DNA of 64,000 nt from Tetragonia tetragonoides (taxonomy: Eukaryota; Streptophyta; Magnoliopsida; Caryophyllales; Aizoaceae): NCBI GenBank assembly GCA_038025085.1, contig CM076140.1, positions 38,191,501-38,255,500 on the forward strand. Direction: 5' to 3'. The position numbers and the translations under genes are program-made. The notes under the pieces were generated by a model. It was not told the DNA's origin and searched no databases. It saw only the letters and a list, made by a program, of their open reading frames with translations. Below, piece by piece: positions 20,898 through 31,500 of the stretch; positions within the stretch are counted from its first letter, which is position 1, and the number at the start of each line of letters is the position of its first letter.

Positions 20898-23800
20898 TAG
20901 CATTTTTATGTAAAATTAATAACTTACTGAAATTTATTGTGAATTTTACTTTGATAAAACTGAAAGTAATTGCTGAAACGATTTATATTAAATTGGACTA
21001 AAGTGATCAAAGTTCAATTTACTGTTCTTTTTTTTTAGCTTCACATGAAAGCAATATGTTTGCCTCTTCAACTGTAATTACTAGTGACCACGTGAAAAAT
21101 TGAAAATTCATACCCGAATAAAATCCCTCCAGCCACAGATAATAGTCTTCAATTGCTATTCTGGAAAGTATCGCATGAAAACTACTTGCCAAACATATTA
21201 TTTGAGCCGCCTAATTATATGGACATGTCTTCAATTTATTTTATTATTTTTTTTTTTGCTACAAAGACGTACTTATAGCACACAAACTATACATGCTGGG
21301 CAAGTTAGCCTATCAAATGATGAGCTGACAAGTTCAAGCAGATGAGGAGACCCTCTTTACAAAGAAAGGTAGAAGAGCATTTATTCTCCCTATATGAATA
21401 AGAATTTGAGCCCCTAACCAATGAGTTTTGATAATAGAGCACTTACTATTTGTATTCCCACCTCATCCTCAAATATGTCTTCAATTGCCTACTCTGTAAT
21501 GTATGAATTATGCACTATACTTTGCTTGGACTAGTGGCCATTTTTCCCATGGCCTTAGTTTCCACCAATGTTACGAACACCATAAAAATAGAGGGAGCTC
21601 AATCAACGACCTGCCAAAAAAAGTTTATGAACTATGCCAGACATATTATTTGAGCGGCCTTTGTATCGAATTTTCTCCGGTATCTTTCCTTTTCATGCTA
21701 ACTATGTTAATTTTTTATAATTGGGCCCATTAAGAGAGTGTTTATAACTTAAAGAAGGTTCCAACCCAAAATCAATTGGCTATGGGTGGAGTAACTCCCT
21801 TACTTATAACACCTCAAGACACATTTTCTTAACCAATGTAGGACCTACTTCAACACCCCGTCTCACGCAAAGACCCATCTTGGACTGAAACATGGACCAA
21901 TCAAAGCCAACTTGGGCCAGTCACACGCGTGTGGGCTAAACAGGGGTCAAATTAAACTACCCCCGCCGCACAATTGCCTCCTTTGAGCTTCAACATGTAG
22001 GCCAACAAGGGGTATAAAGGCAGGATCAAACCTTGCTCTGATACCATGTTAACTTTTTATAATTGGGCCCATTAAGAGAGTTTTTATAACTTAAAGAAGG
22101 TTCCAACCCAAAACCAATTGGCCATGGGTGGAGTAACTCCCTTAATTATAACACCTCAAGACACTCTTTCTTGACCAATGTAGAATCCACTTCAACAAAC
22201 TAAGCTCTAAAAAAGTAGAATTTTCTTTTTGTTAACAACTCGTGAAATAGCAGCTAGTACAAAGATCTAGAAACATTGTGGTATCTCAGATACCACTTGC
22301 CCATTTGTGCTTATTAAACTCAAACATATCTTTATCATTGTAAGATACCACATACATAATTGACTGGGACCCAAGATAGATGTGAATTGTGTTGGCGTTT
22401 GGTTTGCCTGTTCAACGACTCTTTTGACAAAATTGAACATCTATTTTCATAATGAAAGCAATGTTTAGGGCTTGTAATACCTGGTAAGTGTCATTTTCAC
22501 TGTTCTTGTGAGAGGAAGAACTGAAAGTGAGAAGTAAAATAATGTTGGCTACTTAATTAATTATGTACTATATTTGTATATTTTTTTGCGGCCTCATATG
22601 TATAAGTTTTTGTGGTTTGTGATTTATCATGAATTTAAAAAAAAAAAAGAAAAAGAAAACATTGAGGGATAATATTCCCCCTCTCAAACTGGGGAAAAAA
22701 GGGAATATTTTGTAGCAAAATTTGTTTCATTTATTTCATTATCAATATATATATGTAAAATTGAGTTCTCACCAAACATTGAATAAGTAATAAATAGTCA
22801 TAAATGCATGGGTGATTAAAAAGAAACTAAAAATAGTTTTATTTAATTTTAATAAGAAATAAGTAATATAAGTATTATATTTATTATCCTAAATTTTTTT
22901 TATAAATTCACTAAAAATGTAATTTCTTTGTTAAATATATTTTTTTCTTTTGATAAAAAGATTATTATTGTTCTTTGCTACTTCTATTATTCAACTTTAT
23001 ATATTGATATGATTAAAAAAAAATTATCATATTTCTTCTAATAACAGAGTGTGCAAGATAAACAAGAACCCGTGCATCACACGGGCATGAAATCTAGTTT
23101 ATTTATAAATATTGTGGTGTTTTGAATGATGATATCTGGTGAAACATTAATTTTGCAGATACTTTGTGGTAGCATTATCACTTTCTGGCCTATACAGCAT
23201 CATTTCAATAGTCGGATCATTAGTAGGAAAGCCTAGTGTGCCAGCCAAGATGTTCTTGATCTTGCTCGCACATGATGTGGTAAGTAGCAAATAGCCCCCA
23301 AGAGGCCAAGAGTAACAAAATACATGTCACTACATTTAAATTAAAAGAACATACGCTCAATACTGGGGCCAAAAGTAGCAAACGCAAAAATGCTCTCTCC
23401 TCTCTCCTCAACAGCGCTCGTTAACCACCATTAACAGGCCTGAGTTTCAATGGGGAAGAAAGAGAAATCAAAGCGAGGGAATGGAAATGACGATGAGGAT
23501 GCGGGGAAATCGACAGCACCACCTTGTCCCACGAAAAATGTGACACAACGAAAACGCTCGAGCGAAAATCAGGAAACCCTAGGTCGTGCTATGAGGAATC
23601 TCACGGATGAATTGGAGGACCCAGATCTCATGACACCTGATGCGCGCACTGCAACTCTGCAAAATATGGAATTAGCGAACGAAAAGCTCAAGTCTTGGTT
23701 GTCGAAGATGAAGGAAAGGGCAAACAATCAAGGCTCGGATAAGGAAGAGGTTGAAATTGCAGAACAAGGCAAAAAACAGCAATTTGCAGATACAGGTAAA

Positions 23801-26800
23801 ACATTTGCTTGGGAAAAATTTGACATAACTAAACTTAAAAATGCTGGTTTTAAATTGGATTTTATAGCACCTATTATGATCGAAGGAAAACCTGTAGGAG
23901 AAATTAATTTCAAGGACATAGAGTCTGAAATTAATTACTGGAATCAATCTGTTGTTTGCTATGTCATGGGGTCAAGACCACCTATCAATGTGCTTAGTGG
24001 TTTTCTTAGGAGAATTTGGTCGAAGAGGGGAATGAACAAAATAGCAATGATGAAAAATGGGCTAGTTATTGTTAGATTTGATTCAATGGAACAGAGAGAT
24101 GCTGTGCTAGAGGAAGGGGTTTATCACTTTGATAATAAACCCATGATTGTGAGACCTTGGTCTGAGAATATAGACTATGCTCACGAGGAGCTTACATCTG
24201 TTCCTATCTGGGTTAAATTCCCTGGTTTGAATGTCAAGTATTGGAATGCAATGGGGCTGAGTAAAATTGCAAGCTTAGTAGGCAGACCAATGATGGCTGA
24301 CAGGAACACTGAACTGAAAGTAGGAATTCAGTATGCCAGGGTACTGATTGAAGTGGAGATAGGGGGAGAATATCCTGATAAGGTGCACTACAAGAATGAA
24401 AGAGGGAACCTAGTGGAGCAAGAAGTTGAGTATGACTGGAAACCTGTACTGTGCAACTACTGCAAACAACATGGACACAGTGAGCCTGAATGCAGGAAAA
24501 AGAAAGTAATACAGGAGCCTGTGAATCATACAGTGCCTGTGCAGCAACTACCTGTTCAGCAAGCAAAGCCAAGAACTCAGCAATGGCAGAATGCAGGGAG
24601 AGGCAGAGGTAGAATGGGCAATGCAGGGAGAGGGATGAGGGCTGGGAGAGGATACTACGGACAATTCCAACAGACTAACAATGCTACAATTCAGTTACAG
24701 AATCCCTTCGATTTACTGCAAAGTGTAGATGGGGAACAGGAGGGGAGGCAGGCACAAGGTCAAGCAACAGTGCCAGGAATACAGGAAGATCAGTCATCAG
24801 AGGAAGTGCCAGTACATGACTGCATTGAAGAATGTATACTACAAGACTGAGCTGGTCTGGATGAGGAAATGGAGATGCAGGAACTTCAAGTTTCTGAGGG
24901 TCAGAATCAGAATTCAGCAGGGCAGTAGCAAGAGAAGATAAACAGCAAGGGTAACAGTTGGAAAAGGAATTTGTGAAATTCAATTAAATGTGTTTTGTAA
25001 GTGATGAAAACCGTGCAGAAAGTCCAACAGGAAAAATCAGAAGCGGAGTTCAGCAGCTCAGCAGAAGGAGAAAGATGCAGAATCCAGTAGTTTAACAAGG
25101 CTAGAGAATCTGTAATAGATTAGTTAACTATATTATGTATTTTTGCTGTAAATCAGAAATATTTGTTTGTGTATGTTTCAGATATGGGGGGCCACTGGAT
25201 GTAGTGAGGAACTCCAGTAATGTTTTTGGTTTGTAGGGTTGTAAAGGGATGTAGAAATAAGGAAACCTACCTAGTAGGTAGCCTTGGATATGCATTGCCT
25301 ATGGGCTGTAATCATGCTACATTATCAGCTAGCAATAATACAATTTCTGACTTGCACCAAAAAAAAAAAAGTAGCAAACGCCCCAAAAATTTTTACCAAT
25401 ATAAAGTTGAAAAGATAATTAATTAGAAAATAGAAAAGATTACTAAATAAAACTAGAAAAATAGACTGGATTAGCAAAAGAAAAACAATAGAAAAATAGA
25501 GTATTGAAGAGAATTTTTGAAAAGGAAAAAAAGTTACAATACCCCAAAGCTTGAATGCCCAAAAACACTTACAGTTATGAGTAAGATTATTTATGAGTAT
25601 AATTTTAGAATATAAAACATTAACATTTGGCATGTGATATATCATATATATGGTGATCGATAAACATAATTTTTATACTATCATAAGGAGAATATAGTTT
25701 TGAGGTTAATGGTATACTCATTGATTTAATAACAAGTTGAGATCATAAAAGTACGAATTGGAATCATAAGTACTTATGGTGTTCCTTTATATAACATTGC
25801 ACTAAATTGAAGTGAAAGAATAATCATCAATATATATATGTAAAATTGAGTTCATTGAATAGGTAATAAATAGCCATAAATGTATGAATGATTAAAAAGA
25901 AATTAAAAATAGTTTTATTTTATTTTAATAATAAATAAGTAACATGAGTATTATATTTATTATCCTAAAAAAATCAATATATGTAAAATTGAGTTCTCAC
26001 CAAGCATTGAATAGGTAATAAATAGCCATAAATGTATGAATGATTAAAAAAAAATTAAAAATAATTTTATTTTATTTTAATAATAAATAAGTAACATGAG
26101 TATTATATTTATTATCCTAAAAAAAATTATATTATACCTTCATTAATAATGTAATTTTTTTGTTAAAAGTGTTTTTTTGTTGATAAAAAGATTTTATTGT
26201 TCCTTTCTACTCATCCTATTATTAAACTTTATATTGTATATTGATTTGATATATTTTTTATTAGATTTTTTTTTAATAACTAATTAATTATGATAAACAA
26301 GAACCCGTGCATCGCACGGGCACGAAATCTAGTATATATGTATAATTGAGTTCTCACCAAGGTGACATTAAATAAGTAATAAATAGTTGTAAATGCATGG
26401 GTGATTAAAAAGAAATTAAAATTAGTTTGATTTTATTTTAATAAAAATAAGTAATATAAATATTATATTTCACTAAAAATAACATTTCTTTGTTAAATGT
26501 GTTTTTTCGGTTGATAAAAAAATATTATTGTTCCTTGCTACTCCTATTATTCAACTTTATATATATTGATATGAATAAAATAATTTTATTATATTAATTC
26601 TAATAACGGAGGATGCTAAACAAGAATCCGTGCATCGCATGTGCACGAAATCTAGTTATTGTATAGCTAAGTTGAGCTACTAAACTAAACCGAATTTACT
26701 CCTAATTAATGAAATTGAAATTAGAAAAAGTACGCCCTTAATACTTGTATGAAGGTTATAACTTATAATGATGTTCCCTCACTAAAAAAAAAAAAGCAAT

Positions 26801-27312
26801 TTGACTTTTGGCTATTTGGAAATCGGTCCACTTCATTATTACATTTATTGTTTGGGCAATGTTATTGGCAGATCACGAAACACTATTATTAGGTCATTTT
26901 GTGACATATTTTCCTATAAATGAAAATATAAAAGAACAAGTCCTTTGATGTTGGACCTAACAATAGTGATTTTTGACCCCTGACAATAGTGATTTTTGAC
27001 CTGGCAATAACTTCACCCAATTTTTTTTATTTCAATAGAAATGAAAAAGATGTTCACATTTCAATATTCCACTTTGGTATATAGGTGATACTCGGTCTAG
27101 TAGCATCAGCTACGGGCACTGCTGGTGGTGTTGGCTACATAGGATTGAAAGGAAACTCCCATGTACGATGGGCCAAAATTTGCAACAACTATGACAAATT
27201 CTGCCACCACGTTGGTGGCTCTATCGCCGTGTCGCTGTTTGCATCGATCGTGCTCGTCCTCCTCGTCATCATCAATGCTATGTCTCTCTACCGTAGCATC
27301 CCAGGCTGCTAA
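18916..27312 (+). CDS. CASP-like membrane protein (CASPL1 type), three exons, 196 aa
   Basis: CASP and CASP-like proteins are four-helix plasma-membrane proteins of plants; CASPs themselves scaffold the Casparian strip, while many CASPL roles are unknown. Exons 18916-19157, 23159-23279 and 27085-27312 have GT-AG borders and join in frame (591 nt including stop). Helix 1 (about 30-50) carries Arg33 in [10 protein letters not shown]. Helix 2 follows SPAFIYFVVALS. Helix 3 carries Asp120 in LLAHDV. This Arg/Asp pair is a hallmark of the family. The loop [24 protein letters not shown] and the final helix to SLYRSIPGC are typical of CASPL1. I preferred ATG 18916 over one 30 nt upstream because METEKG is family-like. 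Both introns are loaded with transposons but all junctions look intact. Confidence 0.9.
19817..19850 (-). mobile_element. Helitron-like 3' terminus on minus strand
   Basis: On the minus strand the sequence reads CCCGTGCATCGCACGGG, a short spacer, then CTAG followed by T. That is the hairpin-plus-CTRR ending of a Helitron. The element would extend to the right into CASP-like intron 1, but I could not fix its 5' TC end. Confidence 0.5.
20811..20893. repeat. TA microsatellite in CASP-like intron 1
   Basis: About 41 consecutive TA dinucleotides. Confidence 0.95.
21705..22197 (-). mobile_element. Complete TRIM (miniature LTR retrotransposon), 493 bp
   Basis: Two 151-bp direct repeats (21705-21855 and 22047-22197), TG...CA bounded, flank a 191-bp core. 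The outer flanks are AACTA at 21700-21704 and 22198-22202. On the minus strand the upstream repeat is followed directly by TGGTATCAGAGCAAGG (22046-22031), a tRNA-iMet primer-binding site. A purine-rich GAGACGGGG lies just before the other repeat. There is no coding capacity. It sits in CASP-like intron 1 in antisense orientation. The two repeats differ at a modest number of positions, so it is not very recent. Confidence 0.9.
22742..23097 (+). mobile_element. Non-autonomous Helitron, 356 bp
   Basis: It starts A|TCAATATATATATG and ends with a near-perfect hairpin (CCCGTGCATCACACGGG), an 8-9 nt spacer and CTAG|T, as expected for Helitron insertion between A and T. It ends 61 bp before exon 2 of the CASP-like gene. 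Copies of the same family occur at 25974-26332, 26333-26655 and 43764-44725. Confidence 0.75.
23386..25370 (+). mobile_element. Short LINE with ORF1 only, 15-bp TSD and poly(A)
   Basis: The target duplication AAAAGTAGCAAACGC is present at 23371-23385 and 25367-25381, overlapping the terminal A-run (25359-25370). The body holds a short CT-rich 5' leader of about 64 nt, an intact ORF1 and about 500 bp of 3' sequence, with no endonuclease or reverse transcriptase. Both ends look like genuine retrotransposition ends, so it was mobilised in this form or descends from a deleted source. It inserted 91 bp downstream of the exon 2 donor of the CASP-like gene. Confidence 0.8.
23450..24850 (+). CDS. LINE ORF1-type protein, DUF4283 plus zinc knuckle, 466 aa, intact
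   Basis: Plant L1 ORF1 proteins bind RNA and package the LINE transcript. After a lysine-rich N-terminus ([12 protein letters not shown]), a DUF4283-type domain spans about residues 150-310. It includes [35 protein letters not shown] and [17 protein letters not shown]2CX4HX4C zinc knuckle uses Cys335, Cys338, His343 and Cys348. An Arg/Gly-rich segment ([14 protein letters not shown]) and an acidic tail follow. The frame is uninterrupted, unusual for such an element. ORF2 is missing downstream. It lies on the sense strand of the CASP-like intron and is probably not translated from that pre-mRNA. Confidence 0.85.
   Translation: MGKKEKSKRGNGNDDEDAGKSTAPPCPTKNVTQRKRSSENQETLGRAMRNLTDELEDPDLMTPDARTATLQNMELANEKLKSWLSKMKERANNQGSDKEEVEIAEQGKKQQFADTGKTFAWEKFDITKLKNAGFKLDFIAPIMIEGKPVGEINFKDIESEINYWNQSVVCYVMGSRPPINVLSGFLRRIWSKRGMNKIAMMKNGLVIVRFDSMEQRDAVLEEGVYHFDNKPMIVRPWSENIDYAHEELTSVPIWVKFPGLNVKYWNAMGLSKIASLVGRPMMADRNTELKVGIQYARVLIEVEIGGEYPDKVHYKNERGNLVEQEVEYDWKPVLCNYCKQHGHSEPECRKKKVIQEPVNHTVPVQQLPVQQAKPRTQQWQNAGRGRGRMGNAGRGMRAGRGYYGQFQQTNNATIQLQNPFDLLQSVDGEQEGRQAQGQATVPGIQEDQSSEEVPVHDCIEECILQD
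25827..26332 (+). mobile_element. Helitron with duplicated 5' end
   Basis: A full copy runs from TCAATATATG at 25974 to CTAG at 26332 with the perfect hairpin CCCGTGCATCGCACGGG. Directly upstream, 25827-25973 is a second copy of the first 147 bp, starting TCAATATATATATG. There are thus two 5' ends but one 3' end. Confidence 0.7.
26333..26655 (+). mobile_element. Head-to-tail second Helitron copy
   Basis: It starts immediately after the CTAG of the previous copy with TATATATGTATAATTGAG (5' TC missing) and ends CTAG at 26652-26655 after a degenerate hairpin. Confidence 0.65.
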
Positions 27313-27677
27313 TAACTTGTTGATTCTTCCCCATACTTGTTCTTTAATTTGTTCCTGAATGTTAAGTGTTTGAATGTTTTAATGACTAGGGTCTTTTTGT
27401 TCATTGTGTAGTGCATGGGGTGATTTTTATTTTCTAGCTAGTGTTGTAATTCATGTTAGTTTTGTTGTTTGATTCTTGTTGTATTTGTAATTTGTTAGAA
27501 TTCATTTATGTGAATGCATATGCTAGATTCATTATGTGAATTCATATCATAGATTGGCAACTTTGAGGATCAAAAGTCTATCTTAGATTGTGTTGTATTT
27601 CTAGTCAATTGTTTCAAGAAGTTATCATCACTAATTACTAATTTAAGTCATATGTCGCTAGTTACTTTCTCATCTTA
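27313..27677 (+). other. Probable 3' UTR and flank of the CASP-like gene
   Basis: T-rich sequence follows the stop codon. I see no further gene. The cleavage site cannot be fixed by eye. Confidence 0.4.
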
Positions 27678-27966
27678 GTGCTTGTTTGGTTAACCATGGG
27701 AAGTAAGTTCTCATGGGAAATAAGATTTTTTAGAAAGTGCTCATTCTTATTTGGTTGCACAAAGGAATTGTAATTTCATGGGAATTGATGCGGGAAGTGC
27801 TACTTATCTAGGGGGGACTTGGTAAGCAACTTCCTTCATTTTCGGGAAGTCACTTCCTGCAGGAAGTAGCTTCCTGTATTCTTTTATCAACCAAACAAGA
27901 GCCAAATTCATACTTCCTGAGAAGTAGCACTTCTTGTTTTTTTAAGTGTCAACCAAACAACCACTT
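27677..27966. mobile_element. MITE with imperfect terminal inverted repeats
   Basis: The left end has AGTGCTTGTTTGGTTAAC; the right end read inward has AGTGGTTGTTTGGTTGAC. The interior has repeated GGAAGTA/TACTTCC words. About 290 bp with no coding frame. Superfamily is uncertain; hAT or PIF are possible. Confidence 0.6.
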
Positions 27967-28509
27967 AGACTCCGAATGTACATTGACCAAAACCAAAACA
28001 ACCTCCTCGTAATCGGCGTTCAACTTCCCTAATACGCTGTCAACCTCTAAATCCTCTTAATGTTAAGACAATTTTCATAGAAGATTTTCCAATGGATGTC
28101 GCAATTGAATGGTGTAGAGACTCGGAGCCTCGGCCCCCCCCCCCCCTTTTAGTTTTTACATGAGAGATTTGATATCCTTATAGAATTGTATTGTAATTGA
28201 ATAAGGGACCAAGTAAGTTCTAGCAAATTGTCGAATTAGAAAACATCTGAAAGACATTGATTTTGAAAATAACAATGGAAGAGCGCCCTATCCTCTTCTA
28301 CATGCGTGTTTACCAAAAGGGGAAAATCAAAGGGACTGCCCTATGATCTGGGGGCGAAGCTACTAATTGGGAAGATATTAGGTACTCAATCCGCCCATTT
28401 AAATGATGACCTCTACTAACTCAAGTTTCCTTAATACATTCATGTCATAACTTCTATGCAAACCAAATATAGTTAAAAATCTAGATTAGCTATTAAGTCT
28501 GTTTATTAC
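27967..28509. other. Intergenic with a 13-base C-run
   Basis: No gene recognised. A homopolymer of 13 C lies at 28134-28146. Confidence 0.4.
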
Positions 28510-31500
28510 AAGTATGACAACCCCTATTATTACCAATTATTCCTTCATAACCGTTATTCCCAAAGTTCCTTCTCCTGTAGAGTTTAAAGACTTCAGACCT
28601 ATAGGCTTAGTTGGTAGTTTATTTGTATAAGCTTATTGCGAAGATTCTCACAACAAGGCTGAACTTGGTTATTGATGGTCTTATTAGTGATACACAAACT
28701 ACTTTTGTGAGGGGTAGACAAATAATTGATGGAGTCCTTATTGCAAACAAAGTGGTAGACTTGTTGAAAAAACAGGAGAGAGTCGGTTCTGTTTTAAAGG
28801 TTGATTTTGCGAAAGCATATGATTGTGTTTGTTGGAATTTTCTTGATTATATGCTTTGTAGGATGCAATTTTGTGAAAAATAGAGGAAGTGGATCACTTG
28901 GTATGTTAGAACTTCTAGAATCTCAGTCCTTATCAACGGTAGTCCAACTCAAGAGATCCCTATGGCTCGAGGTTCAAGACAAGGTTGTCCTATGTCTCCT
29001 CCCATGTATTTGGTAGTTGCCGAAAATTTTCATATTTTGTTTCAAGAGGTCATTGTTACAAGGCTGGTGAAAGGTATAAATGTGGGATCCATTTGTGTTA
29101 GTCATTTGCAATTTGCAGATGATACCCTTCTTTTTCTGAAACCTCATCTTGAGAGTTTGAGATATATTAGGGGTGTTCTTAAGTGGTTCGAGATGGTGTC
29201 AGGTTTGAAAATTAATTTTTCTAAGAGTAGTTTGATCGGGGTCAATGTTTCTCCTGATGAGACAGAGGCTGCAGCTGAGATTCTTCAATGTAAAGTGGAG
29301 AGGCTACCTTTCAACTACCTTACGCTCCAAATTGTTTAATCCCAGGCATATTTCTTTCTGACACATGTTCTTCAAATGTTCCAGAAAAGAGTAGGAGGTT
29401 GGCAGCATATACATATCTCGTTAGGGGGGAAAATCACTTTGCTCAAGGAAGTACTCACCAGCCTCCCACTCTATTACTTCTCCTTATATCAAGCTCCTAA
29501 AGGAGTTTTGGAGAGACTTGAACAAATAGAGAGGCAATTTCTTTAGGGTCGGTGCGATGAGAAGCAAAAATAAGTTGGGTTTCATGTGTTAGAGTTGTAA
29601 AGGACAAGCAAGATGGTAGCTTGGAAATGACAGATCCCAAAAATAAGAACCTTGCACTTCTAGCAAGATAGTGGTGGAGGTTTGGAAAGGAGAATAATGC
29701 TCTACAAAAGCAGATTTTAAGTGAAAAATATCATTTTTCAGGAAGGCGACTGGCTTCCTCCTGATGTGACCCCAAATAGCTCGACCATCTGGAAAGGAAT
29801 CATTACTGCAGGGGTGACTTACTTAGTAATCAGGAAATACAAGTCTAGAAAGAAATCAAATGTTTATATCCCAAACATACATACTAGATAATTAAATAAT
29901 AACTATCTTCTCCAACTAAACTTAAAACAAATAATCCAAATGAAATAAGAAATAGTAAACTATTAATCTTTTTAGAAGATATACAATCTTCTTCCGTCGC
30001 CTTTCCTAGCTCACACCACGAGCTACAAATCCTGTCAATCTACTCCCCCATATAGACGAATTCCATATAGGTTCATCATAGGCCCACCATTGAAGAGAAA
30101 TGGACAACAAACACAAGTAAAAAAGAAAAATAACCAATCAGTTACACTGAGTAATTCATAACCACATAATCCATTTAAATCTCCAAGTTAAGCCCACATG
30201 CTTAATAAAAATTAACGATCATGCTTAAGAAAGTAAAAGACAACATGCTTTAATTTAAAGACACGCATAAACACCAAATAATAAATTCAATATTTATTAT
30301 TATCCATTAGCCAAGTTCATTAGAGAGAAGAGAATCGCATGAATTGTCAAACCAACCGCAGTCGATTCAATAGGATCTTAGTCCCGTGCACATTGGCAAA
30401 AGAGGGATCAACCGTCCCGGAGTATAGATGACTCCCGATGTACTTCTAATGTTCCTTAGTATGCATACCTTCTTTCGACCCTTAAGTCTACCAGAAGAAC
30501 TGTTCCAGAGAACCACTCGCCCAATTACTCAGTATGATACAAGATTTCAATACGTTGGGGCCATAACCAATGAACCCACTCAACGTAACAAGTGACAAAT
30601 TCCCAATTGCATCCTTCGGTGGATCCATTACCAAAGAAGTCTTAACTCTCAATTCATTTTATTATGGTGATCAGATAGTCAAGTAAATCACATAATCTTA
30701 TTGGCAATTCTCAAGTAACACAAAATGGTTACAATTTCCGATGGCAAATTTTACATGAATGACATCTAGGCCTCAATTCATAACCACCTAGTTCAATACC
30801 TTTAAGTAGGTTCCAATACTCAAAGTTCATTTCAACTTATTGAAGTAACATGCTTACTAACATGAATCCACATGCTTACCAACATGATACAAGAATAGCA
30901 ATACAAGCTATATTCCCAATTGAACAATTATTAACATAATTTTTGTTCAATACTGCAATAAATCATGCATCTTCTCACATGAATATTAACAGTAGACATT
31001 GCTACACAAAGTGAATTTCCAACATATAACATGCATTCACTAACATCATTCTATACGAATTATCACAAGGAAATAAATATCAATTATCCCTTTTTCCAAA
31101 GTACTCACAAGTCCAAATATGAATTATCATTCTCAATCCAATACCAAACAACATGAATACAAATTCCACTAGACATGAATTATGACAATGAATTTACATA
31201 ATTCACCAACCAATAGTAGACGATGAATTACCTTTAGCAAAGAGGCAATCCAAACAATCAAACAACGTAAGCTCCTTACGTTTAGGTGCGGTCAACGGGC
31301 CCTAACAAATCCACAATACACCAGTAGTCAATACTTTGACTTCTAAACCTCTTTATTAAACTTTAAAGATGATTTTAGTACCCTTAATTGAATTAGTTAA
31401 GTTGCTAAAATTTTCAGTTACCCATGCATGCTCAAAGTTTCCAAAAATCAATTTGCATAAACTAAATTAGGAAACTTTCCAAAACCCTAAAATAAGTCAA

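Noticed and set aside
24234..24572. Minus-strand open frame within the LINE ORF1 region
   Set aside because: Shadow of the well-supported plus-strand ORF1 with DUF4283 and zinc knuckle.
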